Below, one piece after another: positions 36,764 to 46,143 of a stretch of 64,000 nt of DNA. Every line of letters begins with the position of its first letter. The stretch's first letter is position 1. The stretch lies in the NCBI GenBank assembly GCA_947457075.1, contig CANGUG010000008.1, forward strand, positions 62,001-126,000. Direction: 5' to 3'. Source of the DNA: Bacteroidota bacterium (GTDB lineage Bacteria; Bacteroidota; Bacteroidia; Chitinophagales; Chitinophagaceae). The notes under the pieces were generated by a model, which saw nothing but the letters and a program-made list of their open reading frames with translations, was not told the origin of the DNA and ran no database searches. A program made the translations under genes and the position numbers.

Positions 36764-38116
36764 ATGAAAACAATTATAAAAAGTGCTTCTGTAGTCAATG
36801 AGGGCAAAACGGTTGTTGCAGATGTACTCATTTCAAATGAACGTATCGAAAAAATTGCTAGTACTATTAATATAACTGATGCGAGTTCGTTTAAGGAAAT
36901 TAATGGGGAAGGCTTACATTTATTGCCTGGTGTCATAGATGACCAAGTTCATTTTCGAGATCCAGGTTTGACGCATAAAGGCGATATTTATTCTGAATCT
37001 AGGGCAGCTGTAGCAGGTGGCATCACTTCCTTCATGGATATGCCAAATACCATTCCAAATACATTAACCCAGGCATTATTAGAGGAAAAATACCTTATTG
37101 CATCAAAAACATCCATTGCCAACTATTCCTTCTTTATGGGAATAAGTCAACATAATTTAGAAGAGGCATTAAAAACTGACAATGAAAACGTATGTGGAAT
37201 AACGGACGATGGATTATATTTTAATAATGATAAAGGGATATTAGCAAATTATCCTGAATTTTTAGAAAAACTCTTTAGTCGATCAGAAACGCTGATTGCT
37301 TTACATAGCGAAGACGACAGTATCATTAATCATAATATAGATTTATACCGTCAAAAATATGGTGAAAATATACCTATTGAATTTCATTCAGCTATAAGAA
37401 GCGAAGAAGCTTGTTTTGTTGCTACAAAACGTATTATAGAAATTGCCAAAAAGCATAATAATAGATTGCATGTATTTCATGTATCAACAGCTGCAGAGGC
37501 CAATTTATTTGACAACACTATAGCCTTACACGAAAAAAGAATTACCGCTGAAGCATGTGTGCATCACTTATTTTTTTCTGATACCGATTATAAAGAATTA
37601 GGTGCTAAAATAAGATGGAATCCATCCATCAAATCACCAGAAAATAAAGAGGGACTTTTAACTGCATTACTTGAAAATAAACTTGATATTATCGCCACCG
37701 ATCATGCACCACATACGGTTAATGAAAAAAGCGGCAGCTACTTTAAGTCATTATCGGGAGGCCCTTTGGTACAACATGCATTACCTGCCATGCTTGAATT
37801 AGTATCAAATGGTAAAATGAGTATTGAAAAATTAGTGGAAAAAATGTGCCACCATGTTGCAGCAATATATACCATAAAAGAGCGCGGTTATATACGGGAA
37901 GGATATTACGCCGATTTAGTGCTATTAAATTTAAATGATACCTGGAAAGTGAGTCCCAAAAACATACTATACAAATGCAAATGGTCTCCATTTGAAAATA
38001 AAAACTTTAAAAGTAAAATTGTAAAGACATTGGTAAATGGGAATGTTGTTTACGAAAATGGGCTTATTAATAATCACGCAGTAGGCAAAAGATTGAAATT
38101 TTCAAAAATTAGATAA
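36764..38116 (+). CDS. pyrC: Dihydroorotase
   Basis: A protein of 450 residues of the amidohydrolase superfamily. The metal motif HFR (H63, R65) lies in DDQVHFRDPGLTHKGD; further ligand segments are ALHSEDDS, HVFHVSTAAEA and ATDHAPHT. The family converts carbamoyl-aspartate to dihydroorotate in pyrimidine synthesis, a pathway whose carbamoyl group comes from bicarbonate. Its sequence type is that of the allantoinase-like dihydroorotases of Bacteroidota. It starts at the base after the previous stop and is followed after 8 bp by the transporter gene. An allantoinase or hydantoinase role is less likely. Confidence 0.9.
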   Translation: MKTIIKSASVVNEGKTVVADVLISNERIEKIASTINITDASSFKEINGEGLHLLPGVIDDQVHFRDPGLTHKGDIYSESRAAVAGGITSFMDMPNTIPNTLTQALLEEKYLIASKTSIANYSFFMGISQHNLEEALKTDNENVCGITDDGLYFNNDKGILANYPEFLEKLFSRSETLIALHSEDDSIINHNIDLYRQKYGENIPIEFHSAIRSEEACFVATKRIIEIAKKHNNRLHVFHVSTAAEANLFDNTIALHEKRITAEACVHHLFFSDTDYKELGAKIRWNPSIKSPENKEGLLTALLENKLDIIATDHAPHTVNEKSGSYFKSLSGGPLVQHALPAMLELVSNGKMSIEKLVEKMCHHVAAIYTIKERGYIREGYYADLVLLNLNDTWKVSPKNILYKCKWSPFENKNFKSKIVKTLVNGNVVYENGLINNHAVGKRLKFSKIR

Positions 38117-38124
38117 TACAGCAT

Positions 38125-39087
38125 ATGAACTATCAATTACTCATTGACAATTTAACAAATCCCGCCTTACTATTTTTCGTACTTGGCGTTTGTGCGGTAT
38201 ATTTAAAAAGTGATTTAGAAATTCCTGCAAATTCATCAAAATTTATTTCGTTATACCTATTATTTGCCATTGGATTTAAAGGGGGTCAAGAATTATCACA
38301 TGAAAACTTTACAATTGAAATTGGATGGTCCATGTTATTTGGCGTTTCTATATCCACGATTATTCCACTCTATACATTTTTTATACTTAAAAAAAGACTA
38401 AATGTATTTAATGCAGGTGCTATCGCTGCTGCCTACGGTTCCGTAAGCGCTGTTACATTTGTAACAGCAGTTTCTTATCTTGAATCACAACAATTATCAT
38501 TACATGGTCATATGGTAGCAATTATGGCATTGATGGAATCCCCGTCCATAATTATTGGCTTACTATTAATATCAATATTTAGTAAAGAGGATACCAATAA
38601 GATAAACAAAAGAAGCGCCATAAGACATTCATTTACCAATGGAAGTGTTTTGCTTATCCTAGGTAGTTTATTTATTGGCTTTTTAGCCAACGCTAAGCAA
38701 GCAGAAGGAATCAAACCCTTTACAAATGACCTTTTTAAAGGTTTTTTAGCCATATTTCTTTTAGATATTGGTATTACAAGTGGCAGAAAACTAAAAGCAT
38801 TTTTTTCCTTTGGTTGGTTCCCAGTGGTTTTTGCCATCTTTATTCCCTTATTCAATGGAATACTCGTTGCCATATTAAGTGGTTTTGTAACGCAGGATAT
38901 CAGCAACCGTTTTATGTTAGCTATATTAGCCGCAAGCGCTTCTTATATTGCGGTTCCAGCTGCTATGCAAATTTCAGTCCCTAAAGCAAACCCAGGTCTT
39001 TTTCTGCCAATGGCACTTGCTGTTACCTTCCCTATAAATATTACAATTGGCATGCCTATCTATTTTCTAGTTGTACAAAATACTTAA
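38125..39087 (+). CDS. sbtA: SbtA-family sodium-dependent bicarbonate transporter
   Basis: A protein of 320 residues with about ten hydrophobic helices in two similar halves. Family motifs are visible: LFAIGFKGGQEL in the first half, AAYGSVSAVTFVTAVSYLE (the serine-rich SbtA substrate region), and ASASYIAVPAAM with VPKANPG in the second. SbtA proteins carry bicarbonate with sodium into the cell. Last gene of the operon, followed by a bidirectional terminator. No PII-like SbtB gene is adjacent. A CbbR-like regulator stands at the other end of the operon. Confidence 0.88.
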   Translation: MNYQLLIDNLTNPALLFFVLGVCAVYLKSDLEIPANSSKFISLYLLFAIGFKGGQELSHENFTIEIGWSMLFGVSISTIIPLYTFFILKKRLNVFNAGAIAAAYGSVSAVTFVTAVSYLESQQLSLHGHMVAIMALMESPSIIIGLLLISIFSKEDTNKINKRSAIRHSFTNGSVLLILGSLFIGFLANAKQAEGIKPFTNDLFKGFLAIFLLDIGITSGRKLKAFFSFGWFPVVFAIFIPLFNGILVAILSGFVTQDISNRFMLAILAASASYIAVPAAMQISVPKANPGLFLPMALAVTFPINITIGMPIYFLVVQNT

Positions 39088-39120
39088 TACACTTACGCTA
39101 TTGTATATTACGACACATAA

Positions 39121-39160
39121 AAAAAGCCCCTTGTAAATTGAAATAATACAAGGGGCTTGA
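39121..39160. terminator. Bidirectional intrinsic terminator between sbtA and the BNR-repeat gene
   Basis: AAGCCCCTTGTA at 39124-39135 pairs perfectly with 39147-39158 across an 11-base loop, with an A run before it on the plus strand. It serves the converging units on both sides. Confidence 0.8.
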
Positions 39161-39175
39161 AATGAAAAATAGAAC

Positions 39176-42100
39176 CTACTTTAATAAACCATAAAAAGTT
39201 TTTTCAATTTTCATGAATTCATCCTCAAGAACGCTAATTGCTCCAATTCTAGATGGAGAAAAAGGTTCAATGCTTAATATAAGAGAAAAATACACATCAC
39301 TTAATCGTCTGCGGAATTTGAATTCGTCAAAAAATACTGTTTTGCGTTTTGTTTCAATGATTTCTTTTCTTAAACTATCCAAAGATTTTTGTTTCTCTAT
39401 TTCAATTGAAGATAAATTACCCTTCTTTGAAAGTTGATCAATAGAACGGTCTAAAGAATCTACCAACACTGCTAATTTTTCATGTAACCTAAATAAACGC
39501 ATCGACTGCTCATTTAGTTGATTGATTTTGTTGGCAGTAAATCCTTTTTCATTATTTGGCTCGATCAAAAATGTTTGTTCAAATTTTTGGTTACCTACTT
39601 CTAAAACAGCTTTATACTTACCTGTTTTAACCTTGGGTCCTAATACAGAAGAATACAAAACACTCGACCCTGCCGTAAAGCCACCTAATGCAACTTTACA
39701 TGGATTTTGGTCAAGTCCCCAATAAACTCTATTTAGCCCCTTATTGGAGGTTGCATTGATATCTTTGATTTTATTATTTTTTTCGTCATACAAAACAATT
39801 TTTACCGACTGCTCTGAACGTTGTTTCAAATAATATTCAAATGCCGGGAGGTTTGCTTTGTTTCCTGCTATCCAACCAGCCAAATTCCCATCTTCCGAAG
39901 GAACCTGAGGCGCAAAGTCATATTTGAAATTTGCTACTGGATAAAATATCACTTCCTTTGTGAGGTCTGATTGAATCAGTCTTCTTAAAGAGGCTAAATT
40001 ATCAAGCACATATATACCTCTTCCATGTGTTGCAATAGCTAAATCACCTGTTTGAGGCACTACTTTTAAATCTCTGACAAGGGCATACCAAGGAATATTT
40101 TGATATTTACTTCTCATCCAAGTGGCACCTGCATCTATTGATATGAATAAACCCATTTCAGTTCCTACAAAAAGAAGGTTTTCTTGCTCAAGGTCTTCTC
40201 TAATCACATGAGCAAATCCTGTAAACTCTTTAGACTGAAATTGCTTCCATGTCTTTCCAGCATCATTACTCACCACTACATAAGTAGTATGGTCGCCATA
40301 AGCATGATTGTCTAATGTTACATATACCCTATTTGGATTTTTTGAAGACAATTCGATACTTGAAATCCATGCAAATTTTGGAACACCGGCAGCCCAAATA
40401 TTAGAAGATAAATTAGTCCAATTTTTTCCTCCATTATTGGTAAACTGCAATTGTCCATCATCTGTTCCAACCCAAATAACGTCTTCATTTCGGGGATCCT
40501 GTGACATAGTAAAAATAGTACAGTGATTTTCCGCACTGGTATTATCACCTGTAATGCCCCCACTTTTTTCTGTATTCTGTTTATTCTTATCATTTGTGGT
40601 TAGGTCCGGTGAAATTTTGGTCCAGTTTTCTCCTTCATCTGTGGATTTATACAAATATTGATTGGCAGTATATAAATTATACCCCCCTGCTCGCTTAGTA
40701 CTTTTCCCAACCACAATTGGGGTATTCCAATTCCATCGGTGTAAATCTTCGCCAGGGTTTCTTTGTGGTTTAATGGCGTAACTTAATCCGGTAGTCAAAT
40801 TAACTCTATTGATTTCACCACCTTGGGATTCAGCAAAAACTATATTTGAATTAATTGGAGAAGGTTGTACCCAAAATCCATCCCCCCCATTTAAAAATTT
40901 CCAATCAGTGCTTGAAACACCCCCTGGTGATGAACTTGGCGCCATCCAGGATCCATTGTCTTGTAATCCTCCATAAACATTGAAATTCTTTTCATTGCTT
41001 ACTGAAACATGATAAAATTGACCAACAGGCAGGTTGTTCAAAAAAGACCATGAAACCCCTTTATTTTGACTTACATAAACACCTCCATCTGTACCTAAAT
41101 ACAAAGTATTGGTATTATTTGGATTAATCCATAAAGCATGATGATCGGCATGTGGAACCACATCCCCAATGATTGTATTAGACCATGCAAATCCACCATC
41201 AATTGAATATTGAAAATCAAATGCGGGTCGATAAACACGTTTTGGATCTTTTGGATCAAATTCTAGGGTGCTAAAATAAAAAGGTCTTGCAGTAATATTG
41301 TCCGTGCTGGCTAGTTTAGTCCAAGTATCCCCTTCATCCTGAGATTGGTATAATCCAGGCACTTTTGCTTCCACAATAGCCAATACTTCTTTGGGTTTTG
41401 ATGGATTAATCGTTACTACAATTCTACCTAGGTCCCCTTCTGGCAAACCTGCTTCAATTTTTTTCCATGTTTTCCCGCCATCTATAGACTTATATAAAGC
41501 ACTTGTATTTCCGCCCGAGTTGAACGAAAATGGTTGTCTTCTAAACTTCCAAAAACTTGCTAATAGTACATTTGAATTTGTTGGACTCATAGCAATATCT
41601 GCACAACCTGTTTCTGAATCAACAAACAATATTTTGTTCCAGGTTTTACCCCCATCATTGGAATGGTAAAGTCCTCTATGTTTGCTTGGACTCCATAATG
41701 GACCAGGCACGGAAACGAAAATGCTTTTAGAATTGGAAGGATCAATCAAAATCTTACTGATATGTTCAGTACTATCTAATCCAATTTTCTGCCAATTAGA
41801 ACCCGCATCTGTGCTTTTGTAGATCCCATCACCTATTGAGACAGAATTACGCATATTGCTTTCACCTGTACCTGCATAAATAATTTTAACAGCATTAGGA
41901 TCAATCGCTAAAGCGCCAATTGACTGGCAGTATTTATCAAAAATGGGAGTAAAAGAAATACCTCCATTCATACTTTTCCATATTCCACCGCCAGCAGTAC
42001 CCACAAATAAATTAATCTGATTGTCAATGGTAAGACCTGCAATACTAGTAATCCTTCCACTCATGGTAGATGGCCCTAAATTTCTTGCAGACATTGATTG

Positions 42101-42205
42101 AAAAAAAGAGGAGTTCGTCAATACTGATGAAGATGTATTCTGTGCATGTCCAATAGTTATACCTATCAACAAGTACACACCTATAATGAATTTAAACTTT
42201 ATCAT
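39176..42205 (-). CDS. Exported VPS10/sortilin-like BNR-repeat protein
   Basis: The ATG at 42205 puts a signal peptide at the N-terminus (FIIGVYLLIGITIGHA) and starts one base after the previous gene's stop; upstream in-frame starts at 42232 and 42235 would overlap that gene. About 1009 residues. The first 700 form a beta-propeller of sortilin/BNR type, with many Asp-box units such as SNDGGKTWNK, SIDGGKTWKK and STDEGENWTK. The C-terminal part includes a beta domain (VKIVLYDEKNNKIKDINATS) and a coiled-coil end. Proteins of this kind are often called glycosyl hydrolase, but no catalytic motif supports that. Probably secreted or periplasmic; function unknown. Confidence 0.85.
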   Translation of the reverse strand: MIKFKFIIGVYLLIGITIGHAQNTSSSVLTNSSFFQSMSARNLGPSTMSGRITSIAGLTIDNQINLFVGTAGGGIWKSMNGGISFTPIFDKYCQSIGALAIDPNAVKIIYAGTGESNMRNSVSIGDGIYKSTDAGSNWQKIGLDSTEHISKILIDPSNSKSIFVSVPGPLWSPSKHRGLYHSNDGGKTWNKILFVDSETGCADIAMSPTNSNVLLASFWKFRRQPFSFNSGGNTSALYKSIDGGKTWKKIEAGLPEGDLGRIVVTINPSKPKEVLAIVEAKVPGLYQSQDEGDTWTKLASTDNITARPFYFSTLEFDPKDPKRVYRPAFDFQYSIDGGFAWSNTIIGDVVPHADHHALWINPNNTNTLYLGTDGGVYVSQNKGVSWSFLNNLPVGQFYHVSVSNEKNFNVYGGLQDNGSWMAPSSSPGGVSSTDWKFLNGGDGFWVQPSPINSNIVFAESQGGEINRVNLTTGLSYAIKPQRNPGEDLHRWNWNTPIVVGKSTKRAGGYNLYTANQYLYKSTDEGENWTKISPDLTTNDKNKQNTEKSGGITGDNTSAENHCTIFTMSQDPRNEDVIWVGTDDGQLQFTNNGGKNWTNLSSNIWAAGVPKFAWISSIELSSKNPNRVYVTLDNHAYGDHTTYVVVSNDAGKTWKQFQSKEFTGFAHVIREDLEQENLLFVGTEMGLFISIDAGATWMRSKYQNIPWYALVRDLKVVPQTGDLAIATHGRGIYVLDNLASLRRLIQSDLTKEVIFYPVANFKYDFAPQVPSEDGNLAGWIAGNKANLPAFEYYLKQRSEQSVKIVLYDEKNNKIKDINATSNKGLNRVYWGLDQNPCKVALGGFTAGSSVLYSSVLGPKVKTGKYKAVLEVGNQKFEQTFLIEPNNEKGFTANKINQLNEQSMRLFRLHEKLAVLVDSLDRSIDQLSKKGNLSSIEIEKQKSLDSLRKEIIETKRKTVFFDEFKFRRRLSDVYFSLILSIEPFSPSRIGAISVLEDEFMKIEKTFYGLLK

Positions 42206-42206
42206 A

Positions 42207-42917
42207 TTATTTCCCTTTGAAAATATTTTCATCAATTACAGGATTGATTTCAATTTTATCTGTTACTAAAATTTGTCCCATTTGCTCAGATTTATGAGGC
42301 ACTTTTATTCCAAATGGTATTGTTTTATAATCAAACATCTTAGTGGTCATTTTTATTTCTTGTCCTTGTTGCTTCACAGTTTTTTCTTCTTTATAAATTA
42401 AAGAAGTATTTACATCAAAAAAATAAACACTTTCATTTTTATTTTTGGTGACCATTTTAATTTTATAAAATTCATTTCCCTCTTCTTCATCTTTTCCAAT
42501 AAAATCAACAGTTGAGCCTTTACTAGCATAATCAACGAATTCATCCTGAATGTCTAATTCGTCTAATTTTTGCTGAAGTTCTTCTTCTGAAATTGGCTGC
42601 AATGAAGACTTTCCACCAAATGGATTTTGAGACCAGCCCATAGTAGGAGTTGTAATATCAATAATTTTTTGTCCTTGGAATTCCGCATCCACTCTTACGC
42701 CAGTTCCTTGAATAGCTTGCTGCGTAAAATTAATTTTAATGCCCTGAACTTCAATGTAACCGCTTACTTTCATTGACTTAACCTGAGTCCACTTTTCTTT
42801 ACCGCCAATTGCATTGATATACTTTTCAATAATTTCATCGGCAGTTTGTGCATGTAGCTGCGTAGTGAAAAGTACTAAAGAAAAAAGGAACGAAACACAT
42901 AAAAGGATTTTTTTCAT
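42207..42917 (-). CDS. LolA-like exported protein (outer membrane lipoprotein-sorting protein fold)
   Basis: A protein of 236 residues with signal peptide (LLCVSFLFSLVLFTTQLHA). The start of the mature protein (TADEIIEKYINAIGGKEKW) and the chain of antiparallel strands that follow match the LolA/LppX-like proteins common in Bacteroidota. The protein carries no cysteine that would bind lipid. It is co-transcribed with the BNR-repeat gene, which starts one base further on. A role in binding lipid or hydrophobic ligand in the periplasm is inferred from the fold only. Confidence 0.75.
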   Translation of the reverse strand: MKKILLCVSFLFSLVLFTTQLHAQTADEIIEKYINAIGGKEKWTQVKSMKVSGYIEVQGIKINFTQQAIQGTGVRVDAEFQGQKIIDITTPTMGWSQNPFGGKSSLQPISEEELQQKLDELDIQDEFVDYASKGSTVDFIGKDEEEGNEFYKIKMVTKNKNESVYFFDVNTSLIYKEEKTVKQQGQEIKMTTKMFDYKTIPFGIKVPHKSEQMGQILVTDKIEINPVIDENIFKGK

Positions 42918-43015
42918 AAGGGATGATTTTAAAAAAATAAAAAGATAAAAATAAATAATTTAAAGGATTAAAAAACTGAATTATGTTAATCTTAAAGATA
43001 AAATATATTTATGGA

Positions 43016-43396
43016 TTATTTCCCCGTCCAAGCGTCCATAATACCTGCTTTAATATCAGTATAACTCGTAAAAAGGTATATTGCTAAAGCAATGATTAAA
43101 ATTGTTTTCCAGTGGGTTTTTACAAGCGTTTTTAAGTCATTTAGGAATTGATTCATATCTGTGATTTTAAGGGTTAAATTAAACTCATAAGGCTTGGTGT
43201 CAGATTTTTTGACAAATGCAGAGAGATCGGTTTTCAAGGCTTCCCCAATCACCTTTATTGAGTAAAGGCTAGGTTTTACCTCATTATTTTCGATTCTTTG
43301 AATGGTTCTAAGCGTAAGTCCGGTTTGTTCAGAAAGTTCTTTCTGTGAATAATTCAAACTGGTCCTATACGCTTTTAATCTTTCACCAAATTCCAT
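43016..43396 (-). CDS. XRE-family regulator with a C-terminal membrane helix
   Basis: The ATG at 43396 gives 126 residues. The N-terminal 65 residues are an XRE/Cro helix-turn-helix (YSQKELSEQTGLTLRTIQRIE). A linker follows and then one transmembrane helix near residues 98-115 (TILIIALAIYLFTSY). A membrane-anchored repressor-like protein is therefore likely. It is divergent from the NhaD antiporter gene across 193 bp that contain a tandem 11-bp repeat. A CATATTTG element lies three bases before the ATG, so the message may be almost leaderless. Confidence 0.82.
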   Translation of the reverse strand: MEFGERLKAYRTSLNYSQKELSEQTGLTLRTIQRIENNEVKPSLYSIKVIGEALKTDLSAFVKKSDTKPYEFNLTLKITDMNQFLNDLKTLVKTHWKTILIIALAIYLFTSYTDIKAGIMDAWTGK

Positions 43397-43438
43397 GTGC
43401 AAATATGATATGTGTAAATGAATAAATTAGTGACAAAT

Positions 43439-43460
43439 AGGCGTCATTTAGACGTCATTT
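43439..43460. repeat. Tandem 11-bp repeat, candidate operator between the XRE and nhaD genes
   Basis: AGGCGTCATTT (43439-43449) is followed directly by AGACGTCATTT (43450-43460), one mismatch. The period equals one DNA helical turn, as is common for tandem repressor sites. It lies 43-64 bp upstream of the XRE start and about 130 bp before nhaD. Confidence 0.5.
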
Positions 43461-43576
43461 TGCTGCGTTGACTGTAAAAATACATTAAAAATGAACTTTT
43501 GAAATATGAAATTTCATTCAAATATGCCCGGCAGTATAAAACAGTGCTTTAGCTAATAATTAACTACATTAACCCC

Positions 43577-43584
43577 TATTTTTG
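43577..43584 (+). promoter_or_regulatory. -7 promoter element (TAnnTTTG) of nhaD
   Basis: TATTTTTG, an exact consensus match, ends five bases before the ATG at 43590. Confidence 0.5.
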
Positions 43585-43589
43585 CAAAT

Positions 43590-44873
43590 ATGATACCCCT
43601 ATTAATCATCGTATTTGTAATTGGCTATTTAGCCATTACACTAGAACATAGTATAAGCATTAACAAGTCAGCCACTGCGTTGATTACAGCTGTGCTTTGC
43701 TGGACGCTTATTATTTCAAATGCTCAAAATAAAGAACTAATCACTGAACAACTTTCACACCACCTAAGTTCAATTAGTGGAATTGTATTTTTTTTACTTG
43801 GTGCCATGACGATCGTTGAAATTATTGATGCGCATGATGGTTTTTATAGTATTACAGAAAGTATCAAAACCACCAATAAAACAAAGTTAGTTTGGCTTAT
43901 TTCAATTATTACCTTTTTTTTATCCGCAGTACTAGATAATCTTACAAGTACCATTGTAATGATATCAATTCTAAATAAACTTATTCAAGATAAAAAAACC
44001 AAATGGTTATTATTAGGCCTAGTAATTATATCATCTAATGCAGGGGGTGCTTGGAGTCCAATTGGTGATGTAACTACTACTATGTTATGGATTGGAGGGC
44101 AAATTTCACCTTTGAATATAATAAAACAAACATTTTTAGCAAGTTTAGTAAGCATGGTAGTCCCTACTTTAATTATTAATTATATGATTAAAGGGAAAAT
44201 TGAATTAAAAATGAATGTAGAGAACAACCTACACTTTAACAATAATGCCTTTGAAAGAAAGCTTATTTTTTACGCTGGTATTGGATGTTTATTGTTTGTT
44301 CCGATTTTTAAAACCCTAACGCATTTGCCACCTTACATGGGTATGTTATTCTGTTTAGGTATTATTTGGACGATAACGGAATTGATTCATCATAAAAAGC
44401 ATAATGATGAAAAAGGAAGTTTATCCGTGAGCCATGCACTTCGAAAAATAGACACCCCAAGCATTTTATTCTTTTTTGGTATTTTAATGAGTATTTCTGC
44501 CTTAGAAGTAACTGGGATATTACCACAAATGGCAAGTTCATTGAATAAAACTGTGGGTAATATAAGTTTGGTTGCAATCGGTATTGGCTTATTGTCTGCA
44601 GTCTTAGACAATGTACCCTTGGTAGCTGCATTGCAAAGTATGTATAGCCTTAATGACTTTCCAAAGGATCATTATTTTTGGGAACTATTATCTTTCACTG
44701 CAGGAACTGGAGGTTCATGCCTGATCATTGGCTCTGCAGCAGGGGTAGCAGTAATGGGTATAGAAAAAATTGATTTTTTCTGGTATTTGAAAAAAATTAG
44801 CTGGATTGCAATTATTGGATTTATTGCGGGAGTAAGTACATTTTTAATGCAGCATTACCTACTAAACCCATAG
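43590..44873 (+). CDS. nhaD: NhaD-type sodium/proton antiporter
   Basis: A protein of 427 residues with about 12 hydrophobic helices. Signature segments are FFLGAMTIVEIIDAH-like (FFLLGAMTIVEIIDAHDGF), AVLDNLTSTIVM, AGGAWSPIGDVTTTMLWIG and AVLDNVPLVAA. The two DN pairs match the ion-binding helices of the ion-transporter superfamily. It exchanges internal sodium for protons across the inner membrane. It stands alone, divergent from the XRE regulator. The sodium it handles may couple to the sodium-dependent transporters of the cell, SbtA included; this is inference. Confidence 0.9.
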   Translation: MIPLLIIVFVIGYLAITLEHSISINKSATALITAVLCWTLIISNAQNKELITEQLSHHLSSISGIVFFLLGAMTIVEIIDAHDGFYSITESIKTTNKTKLVWLISIITFFLSAVLDNLTSTIVMISILNKLIQDKKTKWLLLGLVIISSNAGGAWSPIGDVTTTMLWIGGQISPLNIIKQTFLASLVSMVVPTLIINYMIKGKIELKMNVENNLHFNNNAFERKLIFYAGIGCLLFVPIFKTLTHLPPYMGMLFCLGIIWTITELIHHKKHNDEKGSLSVSHALRKIDTPSILFFFGILMSISALEVTGILPQMASSLNKTVGNISLVAIGIGLLSAVLDNVPLVAALQSMYSLNDFPKDHYFWELLSFTAGTGGSCLIIGSAAGVAVMGIEKIDFFWYLKKISWIAIIGFIAGVSTFLMQHYLLNP

Positions 44874-44955
44874 GGCCTATTTTACATTTGGGTGGTGATT
44901 TTTGAAAGCCTCAAAGGGACCAATAAACAATAAAACGGCAGCGCTACTATTAGGC

Positions 44956-45921
44956 TTAATACTTTAAGGCTTTCTTTTTTACAATGCCCCCTTTAGTATC
45001 CTTTACACTATGTATTACAACAAAGGCATTAGGATCAATTAACTCAATTTCAGTTTTAATTTTATTCATCTCAATCCTAGTGATAACAGTATATAAAATA
45101 TTAACATCGGCCATCTCTCCCCTCGAGCCATAACCACGTTCGCCTTTATAAACAGTTACCCCTCTTTCCATTTTGTTAATAATCATGGTTTTGATTTCCG
45201 CAAAATGAGTGGAAACAATAGTAACGCCCATATATTCATCTATCCCTTCTAATATAAAGTCAAGGGTTTTGGATGCTGAAAGATAGGTCACCATGGAGAA
45301 TAATGCAATTTCAACGGAAAGGAAATAAATTGCGGCAGAAAAAATAAAAATATTAATTACGATAATGATATCTCCTACAGTAGCTCCTATTTTTTTACTT
45401 AAAAAGATAGCCAAAATTTCAGCACCATCAATAACTGCCCCTCCTCTCATTGTAAATCCAATACCCGCTCCTAAGAAAAATCCTCCAAAAATGGCAACAA
45501 GGATATCATTATTGGTTACGTTTGGAAAACTCATATAAGCCAAACAATAGGCTAGTCCAATGATGGCTAAACTGGTTTTTATAACAAATTGTAAACCAAA
45601 CATACGATAGCCTAAAAAGACAAAGGGAATATTAACAATAATGATTAAAAGATATAATGGGAAATTAGTCAAATTCGAAATAAGCAATGAAATACCAGTT
45701 GTGCCTCCATCAATAAAATTATTTTGCAATAAAAATCCTTTGAAACCAAAAGTGGCTGAGCAAATTCCTAAAATAATTAAAACGATATCCTTCAAATATC
45801 GCTTTGACACTATTTTTAAATCGAAATAAGCTTTAGCATAAGAATAAGTTGATATGCTTTTATTATTAAGTTTATGAACAAATCCAGTTGATTCAAGTAT
45901 ATTTCTGATAAAGTGGTTCAT
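44956..45921 (-). CDS. YitT family membrane protein (DUF161 + DUF2179)
   Basis: The ATG at 45921 gives 321 residues; a TTG at 45945 would add eight. After a hydrophilic N-terminus come five or six helices (IVLIILGICSATFGFKGFLL, LYLLIIIVNIPFVFLGYRMF, GGFFLGAGIGFTMRGGAVIDG). The C-terminal DUF2179 domain shows GVTVYKGERGYGSRGEMADV, typical of the family. YitT proteins are widespread; their function is not settled. Single gene. Confidence 0.88.
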   Translation of the reverse strand: MNHFIRNILESTGFVHKLNNKSISTYSYAKAYFDLKIVSKRYLKDIVLIILGICSATFGFKGFLLQNNFIDGGTTGISLLISNLTNFPLYLLIIIVNIPFVFLGYRMFGLQFVIKTSLAIIGLAYCLAYMSFPNVTNNDILVAIFGGFFLGAGIGFTMRGGAVIDGAEILAIFLSKKIGATVGDIIIVINIFIFSAAIYFLSVEIALFSMVTYLSASKTLDFILEGIDEYMGVTIVSTHFAEIKTMIINKMERGVTVYKGERGYGSRGEMADVNILYTVITRIEMNKIKTEIELIDPNAFVVIHSVKDTKGGIVKKKALKY

Positions 45922-46040
45922 ATATAGATTTTCATTTGTAATCAATTATAAAATTAGTTTTTAAATTGTAAATGGTGTAAATAAAAAATAAAAAGCAATA
46001 ATCAACTGAAAGGACCACGGTAAGTGTTTTCTGTAAAGCA

Positions 46041-46098
46041 AAAAATCTGAATAAAGACCTACTATTGTATTTAGTAAGTCCTTATTACAGATTTTTTT
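46041..46098. terminator. Terminator hairpin between the SPFH and YitT genes
   Basis: AATCTG (46044-46049) pairs with CAGATT (46088-46093), and the inner segments AATAAAGACCTACT and AGTAAGTCCTTATTA pair imperfectly around an ATTGTATTT loop. A and T runs flank the stem. It ends the minus-strand SPFH transcript. Confidence 0.65.
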
Positions 46099-46143
46099 AT
46101 TTGGGAGAAGGAAAATTAAAACTATAGGTTTTCTAATCCAGCA

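Noticed and set aside
39176..42205. Calling the BNR-repeat protein a glycosyl hydrolase
   Set aside because: Only the Asp-box propeller repeats are visible; no sialidase or other catalytic residues could be identified.
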